From NCBI GenBank assembly GCA_046328525.1, contig JAXLWK010000013.1:86937-150936 (forward strand): 64,000 bases of DNA, given 5' to 3'. Position numbers and translations under genes: made by a program. Shown piece after piece: positions 47,716 to 55,500 of this stretch (the first letter of the stretch is position 1; each line of letters opens with the position of its first letter). The notes below the pieces were generated by a model. The model saw only the letters and a program-made list of their open reading frames with translations. It had not been told where the DNA came from and did not search any database. Source of the stretch: JBDHWG01 sp046328525 (GTDB taxonomy: Bacteria > Chloroflexota > Anaerolineae > Epilineales > JAHCIE01).

Positions 47716-48516
47716 CTAATGCTTCGGGCGGATCGTGACCTTGCGGTTGTCGCCCTCGCCGATGCTGACGGTCATGACATCGGGGTCATTGCGCAGCGTC
47801 AGGTGAACGATGCGCCGCTCGTAGGGCGGCATCGGGTCCAGGGAGATCGAGCGCCCATCGCGCTTGACCCGGTCGGCCATCTGGCGCGCCGTCGCCCGCA
47901 GGCTCTCGGCGCGGCGCTCGCGGTAGCCGTCCACGTCCACGATGATGCTCACCCAATGCCCCGACTTGTGCTGCACGATCAGGCGCGTCAGGTATTGCAG
48001 CGAGTCGAGTACCTCGCCGCGCTTGCCGATGAGGTGCTGGAGGTTCGAGCCGCGCACGTCCACCAGGTAGGCCACGTCTTCGCCTTCGTCGGCGGGCGGC
48101 GAGAGCTGAATGGTGATCTGGGCCTTCGCGCCCATCTGCTGGAGCATCTCGCGCACCGTCGTGAGCGCCAGATCCTCCACGCTTTGGGAAACGGCCGGCT
48201 CCAGGGAGACCGGCGCGGGCGCGGCGGGCGGCGGCGCAGCGACCGGCGCGGGGGCCGGCGCTGGCGCGGCCACAGGCTCCGGGCGCGGGGCCGGGGCAGG
48301 CGCGGGAACGGGCGCGGGGGCCGGCTTAGGCGGCGCAGCGGCGACGGTCACGCGGACGCGGGCGTCCTCCGCGCCGATGCCGAGGATGCCGCGGCTGCCC
48401 TCGCTGATAATCTGGACATCTACCTGATCGCGGCGAACACCTAGCTGGGCCAGCCCTTTCTGGATGGCCTCGTCAACGTTCTTACCTCGAGCTTCTACGC
48501 TTCTTCTTTCGGTCAT
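47716..48516 (-). CDS. khpB: Jag/KhpB RNA-binding protein (Jag-N, KH, R3H)
   Basis: 266 residues. The Jag N-terminal domain (SVEARGKNVDEAIQKGLAQL with GSRGILGIGAEDARV) is followed by a Pro/Ala-rich linker of about 55 residues, a KH domain (IGKRGEVLDSLQYLTRLIV) and an R3H domain (RERRAESLRATARQMADRV, then PMPPYERRIVHLTLR). Acts with KhpA in RNA metabolism and envelope growth. ATG 48516 has GAGGCGAGCG upstream and overlaps the yidC 3' end by 35 bp; longer upstream frame is yidC shadow. Confidence 0.95.
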   Translation of the reverse strand: MTERRSVEARGKNVDEAIQKGLAQLGVRRDQVDVQIISEGSRGILGIGAEDARVRVTVAAAPPKPAPAPVPAPAPAPRPEPVAAPAPAPAPVAAPPPAAPAPVSLEPAVSQSVEDLALTTVREMLQQMGAKAQITIQLSPPADEGEDVAYLVDVRGSNLQHLIGKRGEVLDSLQYLTRLIVQHKSGHWVSIIVDVDGYRERRAESLRATARQMADRVKRDGRSISLDPMPPYERRIVHLTLRNDPDVMTVSIGEGDNRKVTIRPKH

Positions 48517-49390
48517 TCGCTCGCCTCTTGGGGGCGTTCTCCGTGTCCCCGTCGGACACGATTGACGCATCAGTGGGTGGAGAAGAAGATACGCTGGCTT
48601 CGGTCACGGCAACGGCGGCCGTCGGCGTGGACAGCGTCTTGATCGGCGGATTGTCTTGCTTGAGCCACGGCGGCGGTGGTACTTTCAGGCCGCCTGGCCC
48701 GACGGTGCAGTACTGGAGAATGATGCCCGTCACGTTCTGGGCGACCCAGTAGAGCACCAGGCCGACCGCCACGTTGATGAAGATGAACGCGAAGTAGAGG
48801 GGCATCCACTTCATGATGGACGACATCTGCCGCTGCGACGGGTCCTGGTTCGGCATGGTCATCATCTGCTGCTGGACGAACTGGCTGGCGACCATGATGA
48901 TGAGCAGGATGGGGATGCCGATGGGTACGTTCGGGTCTTGGGAGAAGAACGGCAGGGGCAGGCGCGCCTCGGGCAGCGCCAGGTTGTGGAGCCAGAGGAA
49001 GGCGACGGCGAACTCCGCCGTATGCGACAGCTGCTGGATCGCCTGGTAGAGGCCGATGAGCACAGGGAACGGCAGCAGCATCGGGAGACAGCCGCCAAGC
49101 ATGTTGACGTTGTTCTCCTTGTACAGCTGCATTTGCGCCTGGGTCAGCTTCTCCTTGTCGTCCTTGTACTTTTTCTTCAGCTCCTCGAGTTGGGGCTGAA
49201 GGCTGGACATGAGCTTCTGCTGCTTCAACGACTGCATCTGGAGCGGCCACGTCACGAGGCGCACCAGGACACCAATCAGAATCAGCGCCCAGCCATAGCT
49301 GCCGAGAATCCCATAAAAGAACTGTAGAATCGCGATCGAAGGCTGAACAACCAGCGCGTTGAATATGGTACCAACTATAGAAAAATCCAT
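48482..49390 (-). CDS. yidC: Membrane protein insertase YidC/OxaA
   Basis: 302 residues of the short (Gram-positive-like) type: no large periplasmic domain. Five TM segments with the conserved WALILIGVLVRLVTWPLQM (positive Arg in the hydrophilic groove), a cytoplasmic coiled coil (QLEELKKKYKDDKEKL), and LGGCLPMLLPFPVLIGLYQA. No SPase II lipobox is seen at the N-terminus. The C-terminal tail ends in KRRANDRKKKRRSSR, a basic stretch likely to contact ribosomes. Between yidD and jag, the usual order. Confidence 0.96.
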   Translation of the reverse strand: MDFSIVGTIFNALVVQPSIAILQFFYGILGSYGWALILIGVLVRLVTWPLQMQSLKQQKLMSSLQPQLEELKKKYKDDKEKLTQAQMQLYKENNVNMLGGCLPMLLPFPVLIGLYQAIQQLSHTAEFAVAFLWLHNLALPEARLPLPFFSQDPNVPIGIPILLIIMVASQFVQQQMMTMPNQDPSQRQMSSIMKWMPLYFAFIFINVAVGLVLYWVAQNVTGIILQYCTVGPGGLKVPPPPWLKQDNPPIKTLSTPTAAVAVTEASVSSSPPTDASIVSDGDTENAPKRRANDRKKKRRSSR

Positions 49391-49408
49391 GAGGCCCGCA
49401 AACCTCCA

Positions 49409-49618
49409 CTACGGTACTGGGTCGTAGCCACCCGGGTTGAAAGGATGGCAGCGCGAGATGCGCTTTGTCGCAAGCCAGCCACCCTTGATAACGCCATATT
49501 TCTGAATCGCCTCGTAGCCGTACTGCGAGCAAGACGGCGTGAATCGGCAGCTTGGCGGCAGCCAAACGGAAAATGTGTGCTGGTATATTCTAATCAGAAG
49601 CAGAGCTAACCACTTCAT
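49409..49618 (-). CDS. yidD: Membrane protein insertion efficiency factor YidD
   Basis: 69 residues. CRFTPSCSQYGYEAIQKYGV and RISRCHPFNPGGYDPVP are the invariant YidD blocks with three conserved Cys. Small membrane-associated helper of YidC, encoded between rnpA and yidC as in most bacteria. Confidence 0.96.
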   Translation of the reverse strand: MKWLALLLIRIYQHTFSVWLPPSCRFTPSCSQYGYEAIQKYGVIKGGWLATKRISRCHPFNPGGYDPVP

Positions 49619-49666
49619 CGGCGAGACCCTCCCACTCGGATCTCTCTCTCGAGCCCGCGAGCCATT

Positions 49667-49722
49667 GTCGTAGCGACTTCAGTCGCTTTCCCCGGCCGCA
49701 GAGCGACTGAAGTCGCTACGAC
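49667..49722. repeat. gtcgtagcgacttcagtcgct palindromic repeat
   Basis: Perfect 21-bp arms, 49667-49687 and 49702-49722, with a 14-bp centre. It sits between rnpA and yidD, inside the operon. Confidence 0.93.
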
Positions 49723-49731
49723 CGGGGTGAC

Positions 49732-50073
49732 TCACTCACAGCGCGCGACCTGCGCCCGCGCCATCAACCGACACACGGCGCTCTCAATCTCGGCGAACGT
49801 CGCCGCGCGGATTGGCTCGCGCGCCACGAACACCAGGTCCCAGCCCGGCGCGACCGCCGCGCCCTGCAGGCGCACCGCCTCGCGGAGCCGCCGCTTCACC
49901 CGGTTGCGCGTGACCGCGTTCCCGATGCGCTTGCCCACGGCGAAGCCGAAGCGGGTGTGGTCGGAGGCGTTGGGCGCAGCGATGAGCACGGCCAGCGGCG
50001 AGGACCAGGAATGTCCCTCGCGGCGAACGCGCTGAAAATCCTCACTCGCCCTCAGGCGCGACTGGCGATCCAT
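49732..50073 (-). CDS. rnpA: Ribonuclease P protein component
   Basis: Protein subunit of RNase P, which trims tRNA 5' ends. 113 residues: LRASEDFQRVRREGHSW at the start, RFGFAVGKRIGNAVTRNRVKRRLREAVRL is the RNR signature helix. ATG 50073 is chosen as the start nearest to the conserved region; GTG/ATG-type starts up to 50091 would add MPLVTW. Preceded by a hairpin (50084-50140) that separates it from rpmH. Confidence 0.95.
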   Translation of the reverse strand: MDRQSRLRASEDFQRVRREGHSWSSPLAVLIAAPNASDHTRFGFAVGKRIGNAVTRNRVKRRLREAVRLQGAAVAPGWDLVFVAREPIRAATFAEIESAVCRLMARAQVARCE

Positions 50074-50083
50074 CCAGGTGACA

Positions 50084-50140
50084 AGTGGCAAGTGACGGGT
50101 GACAAGTCAGGAGTGTCTATGTCACGTATCACTTGCCACT
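50084..50140. repeat. Inverted repeat between rpmH and rnpA
   Basis: AGTGGCAAGTGA (50084-50095) and TCACTTGCCACT (50129-50140) pair perfectly; the left flank also repeats gtgacaagt in tandem. The hairpin would lie just before the rnpA start in the mRNA and may lower rnpA translation relative to rpmH. Confidence 0.82.
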
Positions 50141-50162
50141 CGTCCTCGACGCTGATACGAAA

Positions 50163-50318
50163 CTACTTGCTGTCGACACTCACGGCAATCAGGCGCTTGC
50201 GACCCTTGAGCCGGCGCGCCTTGAGTACCCGACGCCCGTCGTGCGTCGCCATACGCGCTCGAAACCCGTGGACACGCATGCGCTGGCGCTTCTTCGGCTG
50301 ATATGTGCGCTTCGGCAT
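50163..50318 (-). CDS. rpmH: 50S ribosomal protein L34
   Basis: A 51-residue gene found by reading the minus strand: it starts MPKRTYQPKKRQRMRVHGF, continues RARMATHDGRRVLKARRLKG and ends RKRLIAVSVDSK. This matches L34 with the usual 44-45-residue core and a slightly longer tail. ATG 50318 has GAGAGGG about 9 bp upstream. It is the first gene of rpmH-rnpA-yidD-yidC-jag. Confidence 0.96.
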   Translation of the reverse strand: MPKRTYQPKKRQRMRVHGFRARMATHDGRRVLKARRLKGRKRLIAVSVDSK

Positions 50319-50355
50319 GTGTGATAACCCTCTCTATATGTGGCAATGACGCTAT

Positions 50356-50385
50356 ATTATAGACCGGACACGCGGCCTCAGTCAA
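50356..50385 (-). promoter_or_regulatory. Promoter of rpmH operon
   Basis: Minus strand TTGACT (50385-50380), 18-bp spacer, TATAAT (50361-50356), about 40 bp before rpmH. Near-consensus. Confidence 0.85.
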
Positions 50386-50395
50386 ACTTAGGGGA

Positions 50396-51685
50396 CTACT
50401 CCCGCACGCGCTCGATGGACGCGCCCAGCGCCCGCAGCTTCTCGTCCAGCTTCTCGTAGCCCCTGTCAATCTGCCCGATGTTGCGGATCACCGTCCGCCC
50501 CTCGGCGATCAGCGCCGCGAGAACGAGCGCCATGCCGGCGCGGATGTCCGGGCTGGGCAGGCCGGTCGGGTCGGCGTGCAGCCGGTTCGGGCCGATAACC
50601 ACGGCGCGGTGCGGGTCGCACAGCACGATGCGCGCGCCCATGTCAATCAGCCGGTCCACGAAGTACAGGCGGCCGTCGAACATCTTCTCGTGCACCAGGA
50701 TCGTGCCCGCCGCCTGCGTCGCCACGACCAGCGCCACGCTCATCAAGTCCGGCGGGAAGCCGGGCCAGGGCATGTCGTCAATCTTCGGCACCGCGCCGCC
50801 GGCGTCGTCCTGCACCTGGAGCCGCTGGCCGCTCGGGATCACCAGCTCCTCGCCCTCCAGCCGCATCCGCACCCCCAGCCGGTGCTCGAACACCAGGCGC
50901 ATCGGGCGCAGGTACTCCTCCGGCACGTCGCGGATGCGCAGCTCGCCATACGTCACCGCGCCCACGCTGATCCAGCTCCCGATCTCGGTGTAGTCCGGGC
51001 CGACGCGGAACTCCGTGCCGTGCAGCCGCTCCACGCCCTCGACCACCAGGACGTTCGAGCCGATGCCGGAGATGCACGCGCCCATCTGGTTGAGGCAGCG
51101 CGCCAGGTCCTGGACGTGCGGCTCCGACGCGGCGTTGCGGATGATCGTCGTTCCCTTCGCCAGCGCTGCCGCCATCAGCGCGTTTTCCGTCGCCGTGACG
51201 CTCATCTCGTCCAGTAGCATGTCCACGCCGGCCAGCTCCTTCGCCTTCATGCGGAGGCGGCCATCCAGCGACACGTCGGCGCCCAGCGCCTCCAGGGCCA
51301 GCAGGTGCGTGTCCAGGCGGCGGCGGCCGATGACGTCGCCGCCCGGCGGCGGCAGCTCGACCTTGCCGAAGCGCGCCAGCAGCGGCCCGGCCAGCAGGAT
51401 AGAGGCGCGGATGGCGCGGCACAGCTCCGTGTCCAGGGCCGCCGGCTGCACGTTGCCGCCGCGAAACTGGAGCGCCCCCGCCGTCGGCGCCGTGATCTCG
51501 ACGCCGAGCGTCGTCATCAACTCGCACAGGTTCTGCACGTCCACGATGGCCGGGACGTTGTGCAGCGTGACCGGCTCGTCCGTCAGCAGGGTCGCCGCGA
51601 TGAGCGGCAGGGCCGCATTCTTATTGCCACTGGGCGTGACCGTCCCATTGAGGGGCCGCCCGCCCTCGATAATGAACTTCTCCAT
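50396..51685 (-). CDS. murA: UDP-GlcNAc enolpyruvyl transferase MurA, Cys-to-Asp variant
   Basis: First committed step of peptidoglycan synthesis: enolpyruvyl transfer from PEP to UDP-GlcNAc. 429 residues with GNKNAALPLIAATLL, RASILLAGPLLARFG and the inverse alpha/beta barrel repeats to the end (DIRAGMALVLAALIAEG, DRGYEKLDEKLRALGA). The active-site loop reads PPPGGDVIGRRRLDTH: Asp117 stands where E. coli MurA has Cys115. That replacement is known from Mycobacterium and Chlamydia and blocks the fosfomycin adduct. ATG 51685 has GGGAGGGG upstream. Confidence 0.96.
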   Translation of the reverse strand: MEKFIIEGGRPLNGTVTPSGNKNAALPLIAATLLTDEPVTLHNVPAIVDVQNLCELMTTLGVEITAPTAGALQFRGGNVQPAALDTELCRAIRASILLAGPLLARFGKVELPPPGGDVIGRRRLDTHLLALEALGADVSLDGRLRMKAKELAGVDMLLDEMSVTATENALMAAALAKGTTIIRNAASEPHVQDLARCLNQMGACISGIGSNVLVVEGVERLHGTEFRVGPDYTEIGSWISVGAVTYGELRIRDVPEEYLRPMRLVFEHRLGVRMRLEGEELVIPSGQRLQVQDDAGGAVPKIDDMPWPGFPPDLMSVALVVATQAAGTILVHEKMFDGRLYFVDRLIDMGARIVLCDPHRAVVIGPNRLHADPTGLPSPDIRAGMALVLAALIAEGRTVIRNIGQIDRGYEKLDEKLRALGASIERVRE

Positions 51686-51720
51686 TGCCCCTCCCACGCT
51701 AAAGCGCTGGCCTAAGTTTA

Positions 51721-52518
51721 CTACGATTCGCGTTGATTGCACCTTAATTTCACCGCCGCGCCGACGCCGACGCCCAATCGCAAGGCGGCGCTGCCGTCGC
51801 GCACGCCAATCTCCAGCAGACCGCTGCTGCCCACATACGCCAGCAACTCCCCCGCCGCCACGTCCGCGTATGTCCGCGCCACGGGCATCGCCGCCGCGGC
51901 CACCTCCGCCTGGCAGACGCCCGACGCAACCGCCCGGCCAGGGATATTCGTGATGAGATTGCCGAAGTGATCTACGTGAATCACCGCGCCGTCCCAGCCG
52001 CCGTCCGACGCGCGCGTCGGCGTCAGGTCGGGCAGGCGCAGCGGGTCACTCAGCGGCTCGCCCACGTCCGCCAGCGGCACGCCCATCGCCAGGCGCGCCG
52101 CGACCGGCGCGAAGATGTCCCGCCCGTGGAACGTCGCGCTGACGTCGGCCGCGCGCCAGTACTTGCGCTGCGTCAGGCATACGGCCTGCCACGCGCCCCA
52201 CGCGCCGAGGACGTCGAGGGCCACCGGGATCACGCCGTTGTCCGGCCCGACAAAGGTCCCCCACGCGCAGCGCAGCGCCATCGGCCGCCGCGCGCTGCCG
52301 ACGCCCGGGTCTACCACGACGACGTGCACCGTGTCGAGGGGATAGTAGGGAACGACCGTGCTGAGCACATACGCCGCCTGGCGCACGGCCTGGGGCGCGA
52401 TGGCGTGGCTGACGTCCACGACGGTCAGCGCCGGCCCCAGGCCGAGGATGACGCCGCGCATCGCCGCGACGTAGCCATCTTCGAGGCCAAAGTCCGTCGT
52501 TAAAGTAATAATTGCCAT
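51721..52518 (-). CDS. SAM hydroxide adenosyltransferase (DUF62 family)
   Basis: 265 residues related to fluorinase/chlorinase; members with this form hydrolyse S-adenosylmethionine to adenosine and methionine. ITLTTDFGLEDGYVAAMRG at the N-terminus carries the adenosine-binding Asp, VHVVVVDPGVGSARRPMAL and GPDNGVI follow, and VIHVDHFGNLITNIP is the C-terminal domain hallmark. The fluorinase-specific halide loop is not recognisable. It lies 35 bp upstream of murA on the same strand, so the two are probably co-transcribed. Confidence 0.93.
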   Translation of the reverse strand: MAIITLTTDFGLEDGYVAAMRGVILGLGPALTVVDVSHAIAPQAVRQAAYVLSTVVPYYPLDTVHVVVVDPGVGSARRPMALRCAWGTFVGPDNGVIPVALDVLGAWGAWQAVCLTQRKYWRAADVSATFHGRDIFAPVAARLAMGVPLADVGEPLSDPLRLPDLTPTRASDGGWDGAVIHVDHFGNLITNIPGRAVASGVCQAEVAAAAMPVARTYADVAAGELLAYVGSSGLLEIGVRDGSAALRLGVGVGAAVKLRCNQRES

Positions 52519-52560
52519 TCTGAAAATGCACCGCTACCCCGTCACACGGTCACATCTCCC

Positions 52561-55500
52561 CTACGGTCTGGACTGGCGCACCAACAGCGGCAGGAACACG
52601 CGCCGCGTCGCGCCGACCACGACCGAGCGGTCGAGCGGCGCGGTGAACCCGTCGTCAATGACAACCTGGGTGCGCAACGGCCCGCCGCGATACGCCTCCG
52701 TCACCAGGGCATCCCAGGCGACGACCACCGGCGCCCCCGTGTCGGCCACAGGTCCCGTCCAATACACCGTGTCGCCGTCCACCCGCGCCGTGCCCGCCGA
52801 CGCCGTCGCGCTCCCGCCGACCGCTGCCATCTCCGCCGGCAGCGTCGCCGTCATGACCGCCGCCGCGTCGAGCGTCCCCCGGTTGCGCAGCGTGACCAGG
52901 TAGTTGACCGATTGGCCCGGCTGGAGCGCGTCACGGTCCGCCGTGGCGGTCGAGGCGGACAGGTCGGGGACGTTGACCCGCGCGGTGTGGCGGATCTCGG
53001 ACACCAGCCCGGTCTCGTCGCCAACCCACGCCGAGTTCACGATCGCCGTGCCGGGCGCGAGGCCGTGGTCAAGCGTGACCTTGTAGCGGATGTTGACCTC
53101 GCCGCCCGGCGCGAGTGAGCCGTTCCAGAGGACGCGGTTGTCGGCGGTGGTCGCCCCCTGCACGCTGTCGGGGATGAGCGTCGCGTGGGCGGGGACAGGG
53201 TTGTACAGGTAGACGGCAGCGCGGCGGTTCGGGCTGCGGTTCACGACCCGAATCGAGTAGGTCAGCGTGTCACCGTCGGCGGCGACGCTGCGGTCGGCCA
53301 ACACCTGCGACGCGCCGAGCGGCTGTAGCCAGCCGACCGTCCGCCGCAGAACGGCCGCCAACGCGTCCGGCGGCAGCGTTTCCAGGGGCAGGGCGAAGAA
53401 CGCGGTGCGGAACGATCCCTTGTCCAGGTGGAGGGCGACGGGCAGGCCGTGCGCGCCCAGGAACGCGGCGGCCGCGTAGCCGGTTGGGGCGAGGGCATCG
53501 GTGTGGTTGTAGCGGCTGCTGCCGAAGACCGCCTCGAAGTTCAGCGGGTACGGGCCGAGGCCGTCGCCGATCTGGTCGCCCCGCGCCCCGACCACGCTCG
53601 TCGTGAGCGCATCCTCGGTGTGGCTGAGGATGCCCAGGTACTGCGCGCCAAACTGCGTCAGCCCGGCGGTGTAGAGATAGTCCTGCGAGGAGAGCAGCAG
53701 GCGGCCGCCGCCGTTGAGGTACGCGGCCAGCGCGGCCTCGTCGGCCGGCGCGAGAGTGTCCAGGAAGTCATATCCGGTGAACCAGAGGACGACCGGGTAC
53801 ATGGCGAGACGCCTGGCCGGCGGCGAGCCTGGTCCGCCATCCCCCTCGCCGCTCCGCCAGGTATCGAAGGGGATGGCCGCCGAGGTCAGGGCCTCGGTGT
53901 AGATGCTGTGCAGGTCCTTCCAGGGGTTGTCGTCCACCAGCAGCAGCGGCGCCGGCGTCTTGGTGGTCAGGCGGATGAGCAAGGGCGGGGCGCCGGCGTC
54001 GGACAGGCGGCCGACGGCCAGCGTCGCCGCGTCGGACGTGTTCCAGCCGGTGGTGGGCGGAATCGTGACCCGCACCAGGATGTCGCGGGCCTCGCACGTG
54101 TTGAGCGTCAGCCGCTCCAGAGGCCCCGTCGTGACCGGGTCGAGAATCCGGGTCTGCCATGTCGCGGTGATGGGCTTGAGGGTGTAGGTGTCGGCCTGGC
54201 GGCCCGTGTTGCGCACCGACAGCGTGTACGTCACGACGCTACCGGCGACCGCGATCTCGGCCGCCGCCGCCGGCTTCGCGCTGACCGCGTAGTCGGGCGT
54301 CGGCGCGGAGACCGCGCGAACCGCCCGGTCCAGCAGCTCCGCCCGCGCGTCCAGCCCGCTCACGCCCTCGATGCCGAAGGCGAAGTACAGCCCGCGGTAG
54401 GGCAGGCACGTGCCGACGAACAGCCCGCCGATCTGGTCTGGGCCATAGGCGGCGGCGATGCCGGCAGGATCGGGCTTGACCTGGGCGATGACATCCGGCC
54501 CGGTCTGGTTGTTGGCGCTCTCCGGCCCGTTCAGCGTCCAGCGCAGGCCGTCGAACGGCCCGCGACCCGTGACCGCGTCCGTCTGGGCATCGTCGGCGAC
54601 GAACGCGGCGTTCAGCAGCCCGCGGAAATACTCGGCCGTGAAGTGGCCGGTGCCGCCGCCGTCCCAGTAGGCGACATCCTGGCCGCTCAGGATCAGGCGG
54701 CCGCCGCCCTTGAGATAGGCCGCCAGCGCCTTGTCCGCGCCGACCAGCCCCGGCGCGTCCCCCGGACTGGACCAGATGACGACGTCGTAGCCCTTGAGCA
54801 CGTCGAGGCTCGGCGCGCTCGTCTGCGTATCGCGGACGGGGTAAACGGTATACAGATAGTTGCGCGCGTCCAGGGCGGCCTTGTAGTACGAGTTGGTCTC
54901 GGCATAGTACCACGCGCCGCTGTCCACGAGCAGGATGGTCGGGGCGGCGGCCAGGCTGAAGTCTTGCACCACCGCCGCGCCCACCGACGGCAGCGTCACG
55001 GCGGCGTGGCCGACGCGGAAGCCGCGCTGCTCGACGCGCAGGCGATAGGTGCCCGGCGGCAGCGCCAGACTGTAGACGCCGGTGGCGGCCGCGACCGTCG
55101 CCGTGACCGGCGTCCCCTCGACGATGACCGTGCCGCCCTGGGGCGCGCCCGTCGTGTCGGTCACGCGCCCGTAGATGACGCCGACCGGCAGCAGAGTCAG
55201 GCTGACGTCGAGGGTGACGCGGCCGCTATCGCCAATGACGACGCTGCGCGGCGGCTGCGGGGCGTAGCCGAACGCGCTCACCGCCACGTCATACGCGCCG
55301 GCGCGGAGTGGCACGGTGTACGCGCCTGTCGCGTCTGTCTGCACATGCAGGGCGGCGCCGCCGGTTCGAGCCGTCACCGTCACGTCCGCGCCCCGCACCG
55401 GCCCCCCGTCGCCGCTGCGCGTCACCCGCCCGCCCAGCTCACCGGCGCTGATCGCCGTGCTGACGGCCGCATACGCATCCGCCAGGCCCGCGCCGTAGCT

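Noticed and set aside
50319..50395. DnaA boxes or oriC between rpmH and murA
   Set aside because: Only TGTGATAAC, one base short of a DnaA box, was found and the gap is occupied by a normal promoter.
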